Shown in pieces: positions 43,006 to 53,246 of a stretch of DNA of 64,000 bases. The first letter of the stretch is position 1, and the number at the start of each line of letters is the position of its first letter. The stretch comes from Lunularia cruciata (Eukaryota; Streptophyta; Marchantiopsida; Lunulariales; Lunulariaceae). The translations under genes were made by a program, and so were the position numbers. Below the pieces are notes generated by a model. It searched no databases. It saw nothing but the letters and a program-made list of their open reading frames with translations, and had not been told where the DNA came from. The DNA lies in contig OX419762.1 in assembly GCA_948567375.1 (NCBI GenBank), forward strand, positions 59,848,841 to 59,912,840. Reading direction: 5' to 3'.

Positions 43006-43590
43006 CTACCCACTGCACAACTTCTCCAATGCTGCATTTTCGTCACCCCCGCAAGATTCAAGGGCGTCCTTGGCGGCATCTTCAGAGAAACCCATTTCTA
43101 GTAGCTTAGCCACCTTCTCCTTGATCCCCAGAGATCCCCTTTTGGCAAAGGTTTCCGTCCAATATCGAGCTGTTCCCACAAAAGTTGCATAATGTCGCAA
43201 GTACTGCTGTGCCACAACTGCATCCTGCGGATCGTCCGGCTCGGGAGTCGATAACAACGCTTGGAGGGAAAGTAAAGCCGTTTTCAAGGTTAATGCTGGA
43301 CTCCATTGATCCTTAAGAATGTCCAAACAGATTGCTCCGTTCTGGCTACTCACATTAGGGTGCCAAACTTTGGTTAAAAACTGCATCTTGGGAGGCTCGA
43401 AAGGGTAAGCAGATGGAAGATGAATATCCACCGAGAAAATTCCTCCCTCGTATGGAGTCCCTACAGGTCCCGTGATGGTTCCCCGCATCCGAGCGAGGTC
43501 GTCCCCGCATAAGGCAATGCTCACTCCTGATAGGCTCTTATCTTTCTCAATCTCGACCAGCTCCTTCTGCACTCGTGACACATCGAGCAT
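43006..43590 (-). CDS. UBC27: UBC27-type ubiquitin-conjugating enzyme E2 with UBA domain
   Basis: An intact 194-codon ORF. Residues 1-150 are a UBC fold with HPN at 77-79 and the catalytic cysteine at 88 in GAICLDIL, followed by KDQWSPALTLKTALLSLQALL. Residues about 155-194 form a UBA domain (KLLEMGFSEDAAKDAL, GGDENAALEKL). This two-domain form is that of plant UBC27, yeast Ubc1 and animal UBE2K, which build Lys48-linked ubiquitin chains. The length is that of the family. The start is the only ATG that gives the usual helix (MLDVSRVQKELVEIEKD). The gene is uninterrupted here, whereas Arabidopsis UBC27 has introns, so it may be a retrocopy or have lost introns. It converges on RH50. Confidence 0.95.
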   Translation of the reverse strand: MLDVSRVQKELVEIEKDKSLSGVSIALCGDDLARMRGTITGPVGTPYEGGIFSVDIHLPSAYPFEPPKMQFLTKVWHPNVSSQNGAICLDILKDQWSPALTLKTALLSLQALLSTPEPDDPQDAVVAQQYLRHYATFVGTARYWTETFAKRGSLGIKEKVAKLLEMGFSEDAAKDALESCGGDENAALEKLCSG

Positions 43591-43920
43591 CGTAACTTCG
43601 AAAATACTTCCTGCCTTTGCACAATACTCCCGCTGCTGTTCCCCCTCACTAGCACACCGGTGAACGTGAGAAGAGACAGCTACAGCAAGCTAAACCCTAA
43701 ACCATAGCCCGTCTCTTCACATGCATCTTACGAAACCCTCTTGCAGATGAACGGGAGCGGGATTTAGGGTTCAAAGCACGCAGTATACAAAACTGTATGC
43801 ACAGAATCCGGACGACTGTGAACAACCCTCTGCTCTCTCCTCTCTTAGCATGAGGACCTGTAAGCATAATAAACCTTTACTGCGACTTCAATGACCATAT
43901 ATAGGTTTTCCAGGAGATGA
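43591..43920 (-). promoter_or_regulatory. UBC27 upstream region
   Basis: No coding signal. AAACCCTAA-type telo-box motifs (about 43691-43699, and CTAAATCCC/AGGGTT near 43760-43775) are typical of plant housekeeping promoters. Exact transcript start not visible. Confidence 0.4.
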
Positions 43921-44370
43921 TGTCGCCACTGTGCTTACGCTCTTTCACTTCAATTCTAGCAGTACCGGATTCCCTTCCCTTCCGCGCCAAAGTCGACTCA
44001 CAGAATTTGGCAGGAGAATTCCTTTTGCTGTTCCCAGCGGTGGCAAGCGTCACCGGATTGTACACCCACCGCTGCAGGAACCGAAGCTCCGACACGAAAT
44101 TGACAGAGCTCCTCCTGCGACACAAGATTGTTCTTATGATGCTAACGGTTTCGCATCACTACGCCTTCCTTCCTGCTCGTTGTTCATGGCGCCAGTATGA
44201 TCTCTCTCTCTCTCCCTCTTCCTTCCTGCTCGTTGTTCATGGCGCCAGTATGATCTCTCTCTCTCTCCCTCTGTATGTGCGTTCTGGTTTCACGGTTTCC
44301 CAATGCTTAGACTTCATATTCCATTTGGAAGAACTGGCAGAAAAGGACGGTCTGACGACATCCAGTTAAA
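43917..44370. other. Unassigned ORF-bearing DNA with a 53-bp tandem duplication
   Basis: A 150-codon plus-strand ORF (43917-44369) and an 82-codon minus-strand ORF (44125-43877) overlap. Neither shows a family motif. At about 44167-44273 a unit CTTCCTTCCTGCTCGTTGTT.. with a CT run is duplicated almost exactly. I do not call a gene. Confidence 0.4.
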
Positions 44371-44990
44371 TGAGATCATCATGTGGAAAACCAACCCACG
44401 TTCCTTTCTCCTCCAGTGAGCGAACCCGGGATGTGTCTCTTCCGTATTGCCGTGTGAATTACCGGACAAGTTCCAACGGCGCGAGCTAAGAGCGCGAACC
44501 AAATAATCCAATGAAAGGAACGAAATGAACTGTCAACTACGGTAGGGTAATTACTAAACGGTAACACTTGCATTTGACCAAATTAGTACGCAAGTCCCAT
44601 TGGAAATGTCTGCAGCAATGTTTTACAGAGAAAGACTTAACTGACCCATATTGGCACTTCGTCATTACCCGGAGCCCCCAAGGTGCCATAAGACTTAAAT
44701 ATCCCCAAATGTCACGTGGTCACTCGTGGCAGCCCTGAGTACAATTCGGAATGCGGGAGTTGCTGGCGGCAACCAATGTTCTTTATGTGTAGATTAAATC
44801 CCTCCGCATGGACCACATTAGGCTAAGACCTATATATTTTAGTGACCACTTCAAGAACCATCCGACGTGTTAGTGAAATTCAAAATTCAATACCACGTAG
44901 GACTGACACGCCCCGTCAAAGCTTCAAGGGGATCCGTTAAGTCTTTTGCCAACTTGGAAGCGGCCAAGTAGAAGTGCCAAATATGGTTAA
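44371..44990. other. Intergenic DNA, end of the gene island
   Basis: No gene seen. Phrases such as GACTTAA, CACGTGG and CAACTTGG occur here and again near 29150-29300, perhaps fragments of one unknown repeat. Confidence 0.4.
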
Positions 44991-47162
44991 AGTCTATCTC
45001 TGCAATGTTTTATCACATTCTTTCTATCTCAACCCCCTTACCTATGCTCAAGACCATTATAAATTAGATATTATCTTCGACAGTATATACATTATGAATG
45101 GTGAAATGAGTGCCTTTGTCAAGAAGGGAAATTTCCCGTTCATAATGTCTTTGGTTGTCTTTGAATGAGGTCATATTCGTTGATTAAAATCCATCAAAAC
45201 CAACTTATTAACACGGAAGAATTTTTCTTTTGTTAAGTCTTTGCTTGGTTTGAGTGAACAATATGTACGCAGAACCCGCATATGTGTGAACATAATGAAA
45301 ATGCTCAGAACATAGAAGATATTGGACCATGACCAAGCAATATTCAGAAAGGAAGTTTGTTAGATCTATATCAAATAGTAGATTAGGTTTCATATCAACA
45401 TAGAGACAATATGCGGGTATTATGAAAACTAAATTATGATGTTTAAATGCAATGTAAAGATGAAATTTCAATCAGAGTTATATCTATTTTTTTTATCTCT
45501 TTAGTTTTATCTCTTTTGTCTCATCTTGTACTTGTACGGCTTGATGCTTGATGGGTCTTCTCATCTTTCTTGTTTTCTAGGCGGTCGCCTTTTTCTTTTT
45601 GTTCTCTCTATTTTATGTCATGACATGATAAATATAGAGGAAACCGGGTAACTTGATAAATTTATTCAGATTTCTCGCAAGTGCATTCGTTGCATGCGAT
45701 AAGCGAAAATAGTTACGAGGGGATGATATTTATTGGTGGGATTCAAAAGAAGAATAATTTGGTACCTTACATCATCCTGGAAAGAAATGAAGGTTTCAGA
45801 TTTTTCTTCATGTTGACCACCTCTCTCTTGAGAATCTCAACTTCTGCTGTTAACGTATGCATGCATTCTTTGTAGTGCTTACCATCTCCTTGATTTTCTA
45901 AATTTCATGATTAATTTTTTTCAGGTTTTTTACTCCATCATTGATGCTTTCTTTTATTTTGTCCATTGGTAATTTCAACAATACTTTACACAGTGTACAA
46001 AATTTGTACTAACTCAATTTTACGTAAGGTCTAAACATTAACTTCAATAAATAGTATGTTCAAGTTTTCTTTTTGATTCAAAGCATTAGTGGTATGTATT
46101 GGGACCACAAAGTTTGCTCCTCCAAAGTTCTCCCTTTGAAAGAACTCAGTGAGATTTAGGAATACATGGTTTAACACAATCTTGATGGTACAAGCAATGT
46201 TAATCAAACAAAGATGGTTTATGTAGTGCCCCGCCTTGACTCCCTTGTTCTTTGCTTTTTGTTTTCTTAGCACATAGCATGACAAGATTTAGTAACAAAC
46301 AAATGAATGCCGTTATTCATTAGACTAACACCTTGCAAAGTGAACCATTTCCTCAAATGACAACTATGATCGAGTTCCATGTTTGTGGTCCCATGTTTGT
46401 AATTTAATTGGGTTATCTTGACAATCGATTTTTCTTACTATGAGGCTCACTACAAAGCTCTTTTGTTACAAATTGTAACTCTACAGAGATATGTTGATAT
46501 GATGTCATGTCATTATAAAGTTAAGTGGAAACAAAGCCCTATCTATACAAACTTCTATTGTCAATTGAAGCGCCACCAAAATCTACGCCAATAGCAAAAT
46601 TCACGCTTCCTACATGAACATGTTGCCAAAGGAAGTACTCCCAACAGTTTGGTACCAAGCGACATGCATTTATTACCATCATTGCTCATCAAGCACCATG
46701 ATGGATGAAGTACATACTGGTTTTACATGACTATAAATCAAGCTCCCGCAACATGAAGATAACTTTTTACTTTATTTTCCTTGCAATTGAGGTTTGTTGT
46801 ACTGCAAGAAAACATCACCGCTATTGATAGGACTTGCCGTTTTGCCATTGAAGTGTAGAACAACTTTGAGAGACTATGTAAGAAGGTGTGGGTGATAAGA
46901 TACATCTGCAAATCTGGATATTTTAGAGATAATGCAACAAATTGCTAAGAATGGAAAATAGAAGCCGTCAACATATTTAGTGAGCAAACCTTTGGAAGTT
47001 TTGGAGTGCAATTTGTATTGTAGGTCGGATTACCTCAAGAGGTGAAAGCTAGAATTCTTGTTGTGGGATTGGAGTCTTTGGATCTCTCCCTACTTGAAGA
47101 AAATTGCAATAACACCATGTGGTAAGAGGTTGAGTGCATGTCCGACCATGTGGATGAAAGAT
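44991..47162. other. AT-rich DNA without recognisable genes
   Basis: Short ORFs only, none with motifs. The base composition changes to clearly AT-rich from here onwards. I found no transposon domain before the LTR at about 47163. Confidence 0.5.
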
Positions 47163-47770
47163 CATTGGCAATGAGTTCTAGTGTAATACAAGTAGATAGA
47201 CATATTATCTGGAGGTGAAAATTGGCTTGGTCACATCTAGAAGGATGTTGTGTACAATGGGCTAGGAATATTAGACAAAGGTGTCACCAAAAGAGTACTT
47301 CTACTAATAGTGCAGAAGTTGAAAATAGCTTAAAAACTTTAGAGCTAATTTTGGAAGCCTAAATGGACAAATTAGGCCTCAAAATATAAAGATTCCGTCC
47401 CCCTCAAGTGTAAAAAGGCTTGCCTTCTCCACCTTATGATTTTTCTCCTTGAGAGCTTTCCAACAATACCTCATCCATGCAATCATTAGCTCCCTATAGG
47501 AAGATTCTCTAAATATTCCTTTTGGTCAAACCCGTTTGACCAACTAGATAGGATAAGGATTGACATGTTACCCATCCAAACAAATAATCCAAAGATAGAG
47601 CTCACTGATAGGTCACCAATCCATGTATGTGATCCAAGGGTGGAGCTTCCTTTGAGGGGATCCTCTTTGCTATATAATAAAGAGAAGGTGCTCCTTTGGG
47701 GCATTGGAGTATTGAGTGTGAAACTAGTGTTTTCTCTCTTGGAGAGTTCTCTTGTCCTTGGAGTATTACA
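47163..47770 (+). repeat. 5' LTR of Gypsy-B
   Basis: Matches the solo LTR (reverse strand, 48253-49020) and 9680-10269; ends GAGTATTACA. Promoter-like TATATAATAAAG near 47670. Its left edge is decayed, so 47163 is approximate. Confidence 0.7.
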
Positions 47771-48252
47771 AATGATATAAGAGCCGGTGTTTTAATCCAA
47801 GAGAGCGGATCACCCCTCTTGGAAGAACACGAGCTACTAAAATTGAGTAATTTGAGGGGAGAAAACATAGTACAATTGCTAGACTTTGGAAGTGTTTTAG
47901 AGAGCAGATGGGATGAAAGCACTGGGATGACAATTTCTTACACCTAGGTTCCCATTTTTGAATCCATTCCACACCAAGATTATGTACATCTAGTGTGAGA
48001 AAATGAGAGTATCTCTTGTTTATCACTTTGGAGCAAATTCATGGATAGAATGATGAATTCACCAAACTCAATGATTCTACCTATGGTGGTATATGATAGA
48101 GAGTGAGATTTGACAATCTACATTCTATTATGATGTTATGGGTCTGAATGTACAAAATTCTCACCCTTTCAACATGCAAGTAGAAATCCGTTATGTAGTT
48201 AGACTAAAAGTGATGTTTAAGGATTTTGTAGTTTGCAATTCTGGTGAGTAAT

Positions 48253-49020
48253 TGTAATACTCTGAGGACAAGAGAACACTTCAAGAGAGATACAAGAGAT
48301 AAAACATAGATTTCACACTCAATCCTCCGATGCTCCAAAGGAGCACTTCTCTTTATTATATAGCCAATGAGGATCTACTCCAAGGAAGCTCCACCATAGG
48401 ATTAGGTATATAGATAGGTGACCTGCTAGTGCTCTACCTTTAGATTACTTGCTTGGATGGGTAACATGTTGGTCTTGGTTCCATCTGGTTGGTCAAAAAA
48501 TCTTTGACCAAAGAGAATATTTTAGGGAATCTTCCTATAGGAATCTCAAAATCATATGGATGAGGTGTTATTGGAAAGATCTTGGTGAGAAAATCCAAGG
48601 GGAGGGAAATCTAGCCTTTCCTCTATTGGAGGAGAGGAATCCACTCATTTTTAAAGCCTAATTCATCCATTTATACCTCCAAAATTGCCTCAAGTTTTTA
48701 GACCTATTTTGGCTTTTTCTCTATTAATAGAAGTGCTATTTTGGTGATACCTCTATCTGATATATGTTCTTTTTCATGTGTAACATCCTTCTAGATGTCA
48801 CCACCCCAAGTTTCACCTCAAGATCATATGCCTAGCTATTGATTCTAAAGTTTCTAAGCATGTTTCAATTTTTGGCCTATTAGTAGAAGTACTCTTTTGG
48901 TGATACCTCTAGCTTATTTACGTAGTCCATCATGTATAATATCCTTCTAGATATTACCAAACCAAATTTCATCTCTAGATCATGTATCTAGCTATTGGTA
49001 TTATAGGAATATTATCAACA
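48253..49020 (-). mobile_element. Solo LTR of the Gypsy-B family with target-site duplication
   Basis: 768 bp with ends TGT and ACA, opposite to its host element. It is flanked on both sides by AGTAAT (48247-48252 and 49021-49026), a clean target-site duplication. No internal element sequence is present, so the insertion was reduced by LTR-LTR recombination. Confidence 0.9.
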
Positions 49021-49179
49021 AGTAATAGCCTCTAAGGTCCCAATGGTAGTACCCATAGTTTGTGCTCCCTCCCGAGAGATAATTCTAATCCTCTATTGAA
49101 GTAGGAAGTAGCAATTGAACATTGGACGTGTGTAGGAATCTTGGATCCGCAGTTGCATGAGTTAATGCAAGGAATGTAG

Positions 49180-50100
49180 GGGATTTTGAATGAGTTTTGG
49201 GAAATCAAGATGACCATGGAGGAATTGCAAAATCAAATATGTATTGTCAAGAACAATCAAGTAATGCAAGAAGGGAATTTGTCTCAACAACCAACACCAG
49301 CAATCAAAGTAATTGGAGAGTTATGCATGACAATGACACCAATTCCAATCAACAACCAAGCCACATTGTTACTACAAATGAAAAAGACATGCAACATCGG
49401 GCCTTACAAGGGACAACGTTCCATGGGAGTAGTGGAAAATTGGATTTCAAGAATGAATTGATACCTTCAATTGTTCACAACGGAGATCATTGATCATTCT
49501 ATAGGTGTGTTTTTGTGTGGGTACTTGACCGATAAAGCACTCACATGGTATGACGCTTGGGAATGATCATTGCTGGTAGAAGGAAGAGCGGTCACTTGCA
49601 CAGCCATGCAAGAAGAGTTGCTCAAGAATTTCCAATCTATGGATTCCATGCAAATGGCCCAAACCAGACTCTGGGTTTGAAGCAAAAGAATAGCATACAA
49701 GAGTACGTGGAGGCATTTCTAGATCTATAGGTTGCAATAATTGATATGAGTCCAATCAAAGCTCTTGAAAATTTCAAGAGAGTATTAAAAGAGCAGATTT
49801 GCCAAGAGGTAATGGTGCAAAATCCTTGTATTATTTTTGAAGCCATTGCTTGCATTCAAATAATAGCAAGAGTACTTGTAGGAGGTGAAGCGATAAGACC
49901 AATGCAAAACTATCAAGCAAAGACACACCATTTTGGTGGACCAATTCTTATGGAATTGCGCAACATTCAGTTCCAAGACCAAGGAGCAAGACCTCACCAA
50001 GGAGAACAAGGACGGGTCAAAGAAAGGAAAGAAGGAGTCCCATGGGGAGAAGGGGCTCAAGAAAAACAACGATGATATTAGAATTGTGGCAAAATTAGGC
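49180..50100 (+). pseudogene. Gypsy-B gag
   Basis: Several frames give capsid-like stretches (VVENWISRMN near 49430; VLDR, TWYDAWE near 49530; MDSMQMAQTRLW near 49640; SPIKALENFKRVLKEQICQEV near 49750). A nucleocapsid knuckle NCGKIRHIAINC lies near 50083-50120 with a stop before it; its first Cys has been lost. Confidence 0.7.
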
Positions 50101-50329
50101 ACATAGCCATCAATTGTTGTGCTCGTCATCTTAGAGGCCCTCGGCCTCCATACAAGCAACCTTTGAACCACATGGAGAGATGAATTGAAGAGGAGGATAT
50201 AGAAACCACATTGGAAAACAAAAATCACCAATAAATGTACGTTGTGGCCTTACTGGCTCAATGTAGAAGAGTAAAAGTGGGGGAAGGAAGAAGACAAGTG
50301 TGCAAAGATGGAGGAAGATGAACACACAA

Positions 50330-50703
50330 TTAATTGTTGTAAATGGAGTGCTAGAAGGCAATCCGGCAAGAGTGTTGATAGATCCTAGGGCAACAGAGAA
50401 TTTCTTGTCTTGCTCCATTGCAATAAGGTTGGGATGGAACTAGAGAAGGATGAGAAGGACAAAGTAGAGTTACCTAATGGTCAGACAGAGAGGATTGAGT
50501 CATTATCTAGAAAGGTAATACTTTTTGTAGGAGGGTATCAAGAAGCAATCAAGTGGAAAGTGATACAACTAGCTCATTATGATGCAATCTTAGGTATGCC
50601 TTGGATGGAACACTACAATCCCATGATGGATTGGAGAAAGAAAGTAGTGAAAACTAGTCAATGGAAGATCTTTAGGGTTAAAGGAAGATCACAAAGGCAA
50701 TAG
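50330..50703 (+). pseudogene. Gypsy-B protease
   Basis: Recognised by RVLIDPRATENF (usually IDSGAT) near 50370 and by YDAILGMPWMEHY near 50580-50620. The catalytic Asp-Ser-Gly is degraded. Confidence 0.72.
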
Positions 50704-50999
50704 TTGCCTCTGTATGTCATAAGCACCACATCTATTGGTAAGAGCAATAGATGTTTCATGGGTTTAATAAGAGAAGTCTAGAGTGCCCAACATGATAGAA
50801 AAAATTCTTGAGAAATTGAAATATGTGGTCAATGAGTTCCAAGATGTCTTTTTGGATGAATAGATTTACCACCAAAAAGGAGAGTAGATCATAAAATTGC
50901 GATACTTCCTAGAAAGACACCTCCTTGTAAGGCCCCATATTGACAATCACCTCATGAGTTGGAGGAATGTAAGGCTCAAATCAAGGATATGTTTTAAAA

Positions 51000-52140
51000 G
51001 GGGTTTATCCAACCCATTGTATCACCATATGGAGCTTTTGTATTGTTTGTGAAGAAAAAAGATGGAACAATGCGTATGTGCATTGACTTCCAAGGACTAA
51101 ATCAACAAATGGTGAAGAAAAAATATTTATTACCTCACATGGATGAATTTTTTGATCAACTCAATGGGGCAAGGTACTTCACCAAACTTGATTTGTGGAG
51201 TGGTTACAACCAAATCAGAATTGCGGAAGAGGATATACCCAAAATGGCCTTTTGAACAAGGTATGGTCACTTTGGGTACTTGGTGATGCCGTTTGGCCTC
51301 ACCAACACTCCAACCACTTTAACAAGTTTGATGAATGACATATTTTGTCCATACTTGGATAAATTTATTATCATTTTTCTTGATGATATCTTAGTCCACA
51401 AAAGGATGCTAATAGAGCACAAGCAACATTTGTGAGAAGTCCTCTAGATTTTATGACATAATCAATTATATGCCAAAATCTCAAAGTGCAAGTTTGGCAA
51501 ATCTAAAGTAGACTACTTAGTGCATAGAGTGAGTGTAGAAGGTATCAAAGTATTAATAGATAAAATAGAGGTCATTCAAAAATAGAATACTCTAGAAGCT
51601 CAAACTCAACTCAAGAGTTTCTTGGAGTCGATGGGGTTTTATCATCGATTTGTCAAGGACTTCTATAAGATTTCACAACCTCTATCAACACTATTGTGCA
51701 AGGAGAAGAAGTGGATATGGGGAACCGCACAAGAATTGGCATTTCAAAAGTTGAAAGACGCATTACTACATGCACCAATCTTAAATGGTATGACCCAAAA
51801 CATCCAATAAAGATGGCTACAGATGCATTAGGGCAATCCTACAACAAGAATTGTAGGATGGATGGCACTCAATTGCATATTTCTCTCATAAGTTGTTACC
51901 GGCATAATGCAACTATCACAACACTGAATGAGAAGAGTTGGCCATTGTCCTTGCAACCAAGCATTGGAAGTACTATTTGGGTAAGAAGTCATTTGTGGTA
52001 GAGACGGACCACAAACCTCTAGTCTACCTCAAGACATAGAAAGATCTTTCTTGTCAATAGATTTGGTGTGCAGAGTGGAGACAACAATTTAACATGACAA
52101 TCAGATATGTGGAAGGCAAGAAGAAACTTGCATCTTGAGA
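51000..52140 (+). pseudogene. Gypsy-B reverse transcriptase and RNase H
   Basis: 51043-51255 holds the RT fingers and palm ([31 protein letters not shown], stop at 51253 where Trp or Arg is expected). [12 protein letters not shown] and the active-site box FLDD follow near 51280-51390. GFYHRFVKDFYKISQPL (51640) starts the connection to RNase H, with TDHKPLVYL near 52000 and IRYVEGKKKLAS near 52105-52140. Stops occur at several Trp, Arg and Gln positions. Confidence 0.85.
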
Positions 52141-52169
52141 GTGCATGAGATTTTCCTTTTGGAATCCTC

Positions 52170-52400
52170 ATGTTAGAAGGACTTGATGGTGTTTTTTGTA
52201 AGGATCATGTGCACCATGCCACCTCCCAAACCTTGATGGAAATTGTACATGTAGGCTTGCGATGCATGTTATGTGACTCTTTTGGTGGAGTTGTTACTCT
52301 ATTAGTGTGTGATAGTTGTTTGAGAGGACGGCATATGGCATGTTTGACTCCTCTTCTCAAGGTGGTTCCTCAAGGACAATAACCATATCCTTGATGTACT
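52170..52400 (+). pseudogene. Decayed PHD zinc-finger motif
   Basis: The frame 52170-52382 carries CMLCDSFGG, then LLVCDSCLRGRHMACL, then a VPQGQ motif, and after the stop PYP-stop-C. The Cys-Cys, Cys-Cys, His-Cys spacing (CX2C, X12, CX2C, X4, HX2C) and VPxGxW are hallmarks of PHD fingers, which read histone H3 tails. Two stops fall where Trp is usual, and the seventh ligand Cys has become Tyr; both fit G-to-A changes. It lies about 120 bp after the RNase H end of Gypsy-B and is probably part of that element or a captured host fragment. No other gene is seen nearby. Confidence 0.6.
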
Positions 52401-52559
52401 TGACCTATAGCTAGTCCATCCTTTATGCAATATAGATTGTAGATAGACAATTAATGATGGGGCTCAATAGCACCCAATCTCTTGATCCTTGCACATCATA
52501 GTGCATATCACCATGGTGGGCAAATCATATACTTGGAGTAGATGCATATCTCGAGTTAG
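52401..52559. other. Unassigned AT-rich DNA
   Basis: No ORF or repeat recognised. Confidence 0.4.
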
Positions 52560-53246
52560 AGTGACCTAATTGCCATCTAGGAGAGCAATTTTGGCACTTA
52601 AGAGTTTATGTATGATTTTTATATGGGGTGTGCTTCTATAGTGTAGGATGTTGAAACAATGTTTTATGTGTAGCAATGTATGTATACACGACAACTATCA
52701 TGACATTTTTATTGCTAGAATTAGTTTACTTGGATGTTGGAATGTTAGTCTTGGCAGTTATAATTATACCAATACTTACTCAAAGACTACTTAGTGGTGG
52801 AAAATTTTTTGGTTAGCATTGCTGATCACACCTTTAGAGCTAAAATCAATTACACTATTTGCATCATCAAATAGACCGTCAATAGTACCATTTGGGTTGG
52901 AGTACTACATTGAGTAAAAATGAGTATACCTCAAATTGTAGCTCCAAAGAGCTTACTTCCTTGATGTTGATCTTTTGAGCTCCTGGCTATGGTGGAAAAA
53001 GGCCAATGAGCATCACCTGGAGGCTATTAGCTAGAGTGGGTGTGGCTTGACTATTATCAATGCATGTTGTTGGCAATATGGAGTTGAGTGATTGAGTTTT
53101 TATCTGAGTTGAAGGTGTGAACTAAACTGATGATTGTGGCACTTTAGAACTCATGCATGACTCCTATATGATTTTTGTTTCTATAGTGTATGATATTGAC
53201 AATGATGTATGTTGTGTAGCAATGTATATATGCACAACAAGGGTGA
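52560..53246 (+). repeat. Direct duplication and left member of a repeat pair
   Basis: About 52600-52700 recurs at 53148-53246 (CTATAGTGTA, GTGTAGCAATGTAT). The stretch 52930-53140 recurs, about three-quarters identical by eye, at 56730-56950 in the same orientation. This could be one LTR of an unrecognised element. Confidence 0.6.

Larger units (their letters stand above)
47163..52160 (+). mobile_element. Ty3/Gypsy retrotransposon B, decayed, 3' end missing
   Basis: 5' LTR about 47163-47770, a primer-binding-like TGATATAAGAGCC at 47773, a leader interrupted by a solo LTR (48253-49020), gag (49180-50100), protease (50330-50700), RT (51000-51540) and RNase H (51600-52140). Reading frames are broken many times. 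After the RNase H end no integrase is seen; a PHD-like stretch follows instead. Confidence 0.82.

Noticed and set aside
43917..44369. 150-codon ORF upstream of UBC27
   Set aside because: No recognisable domain, overlaps an opposite ORF, and contains a tandem duplication; not enough to call a gene.
44974..46285. Short ORFs in AT-rich DNA
   Set aside because: Each under 90 codons, with no motif and no coding-like composition.
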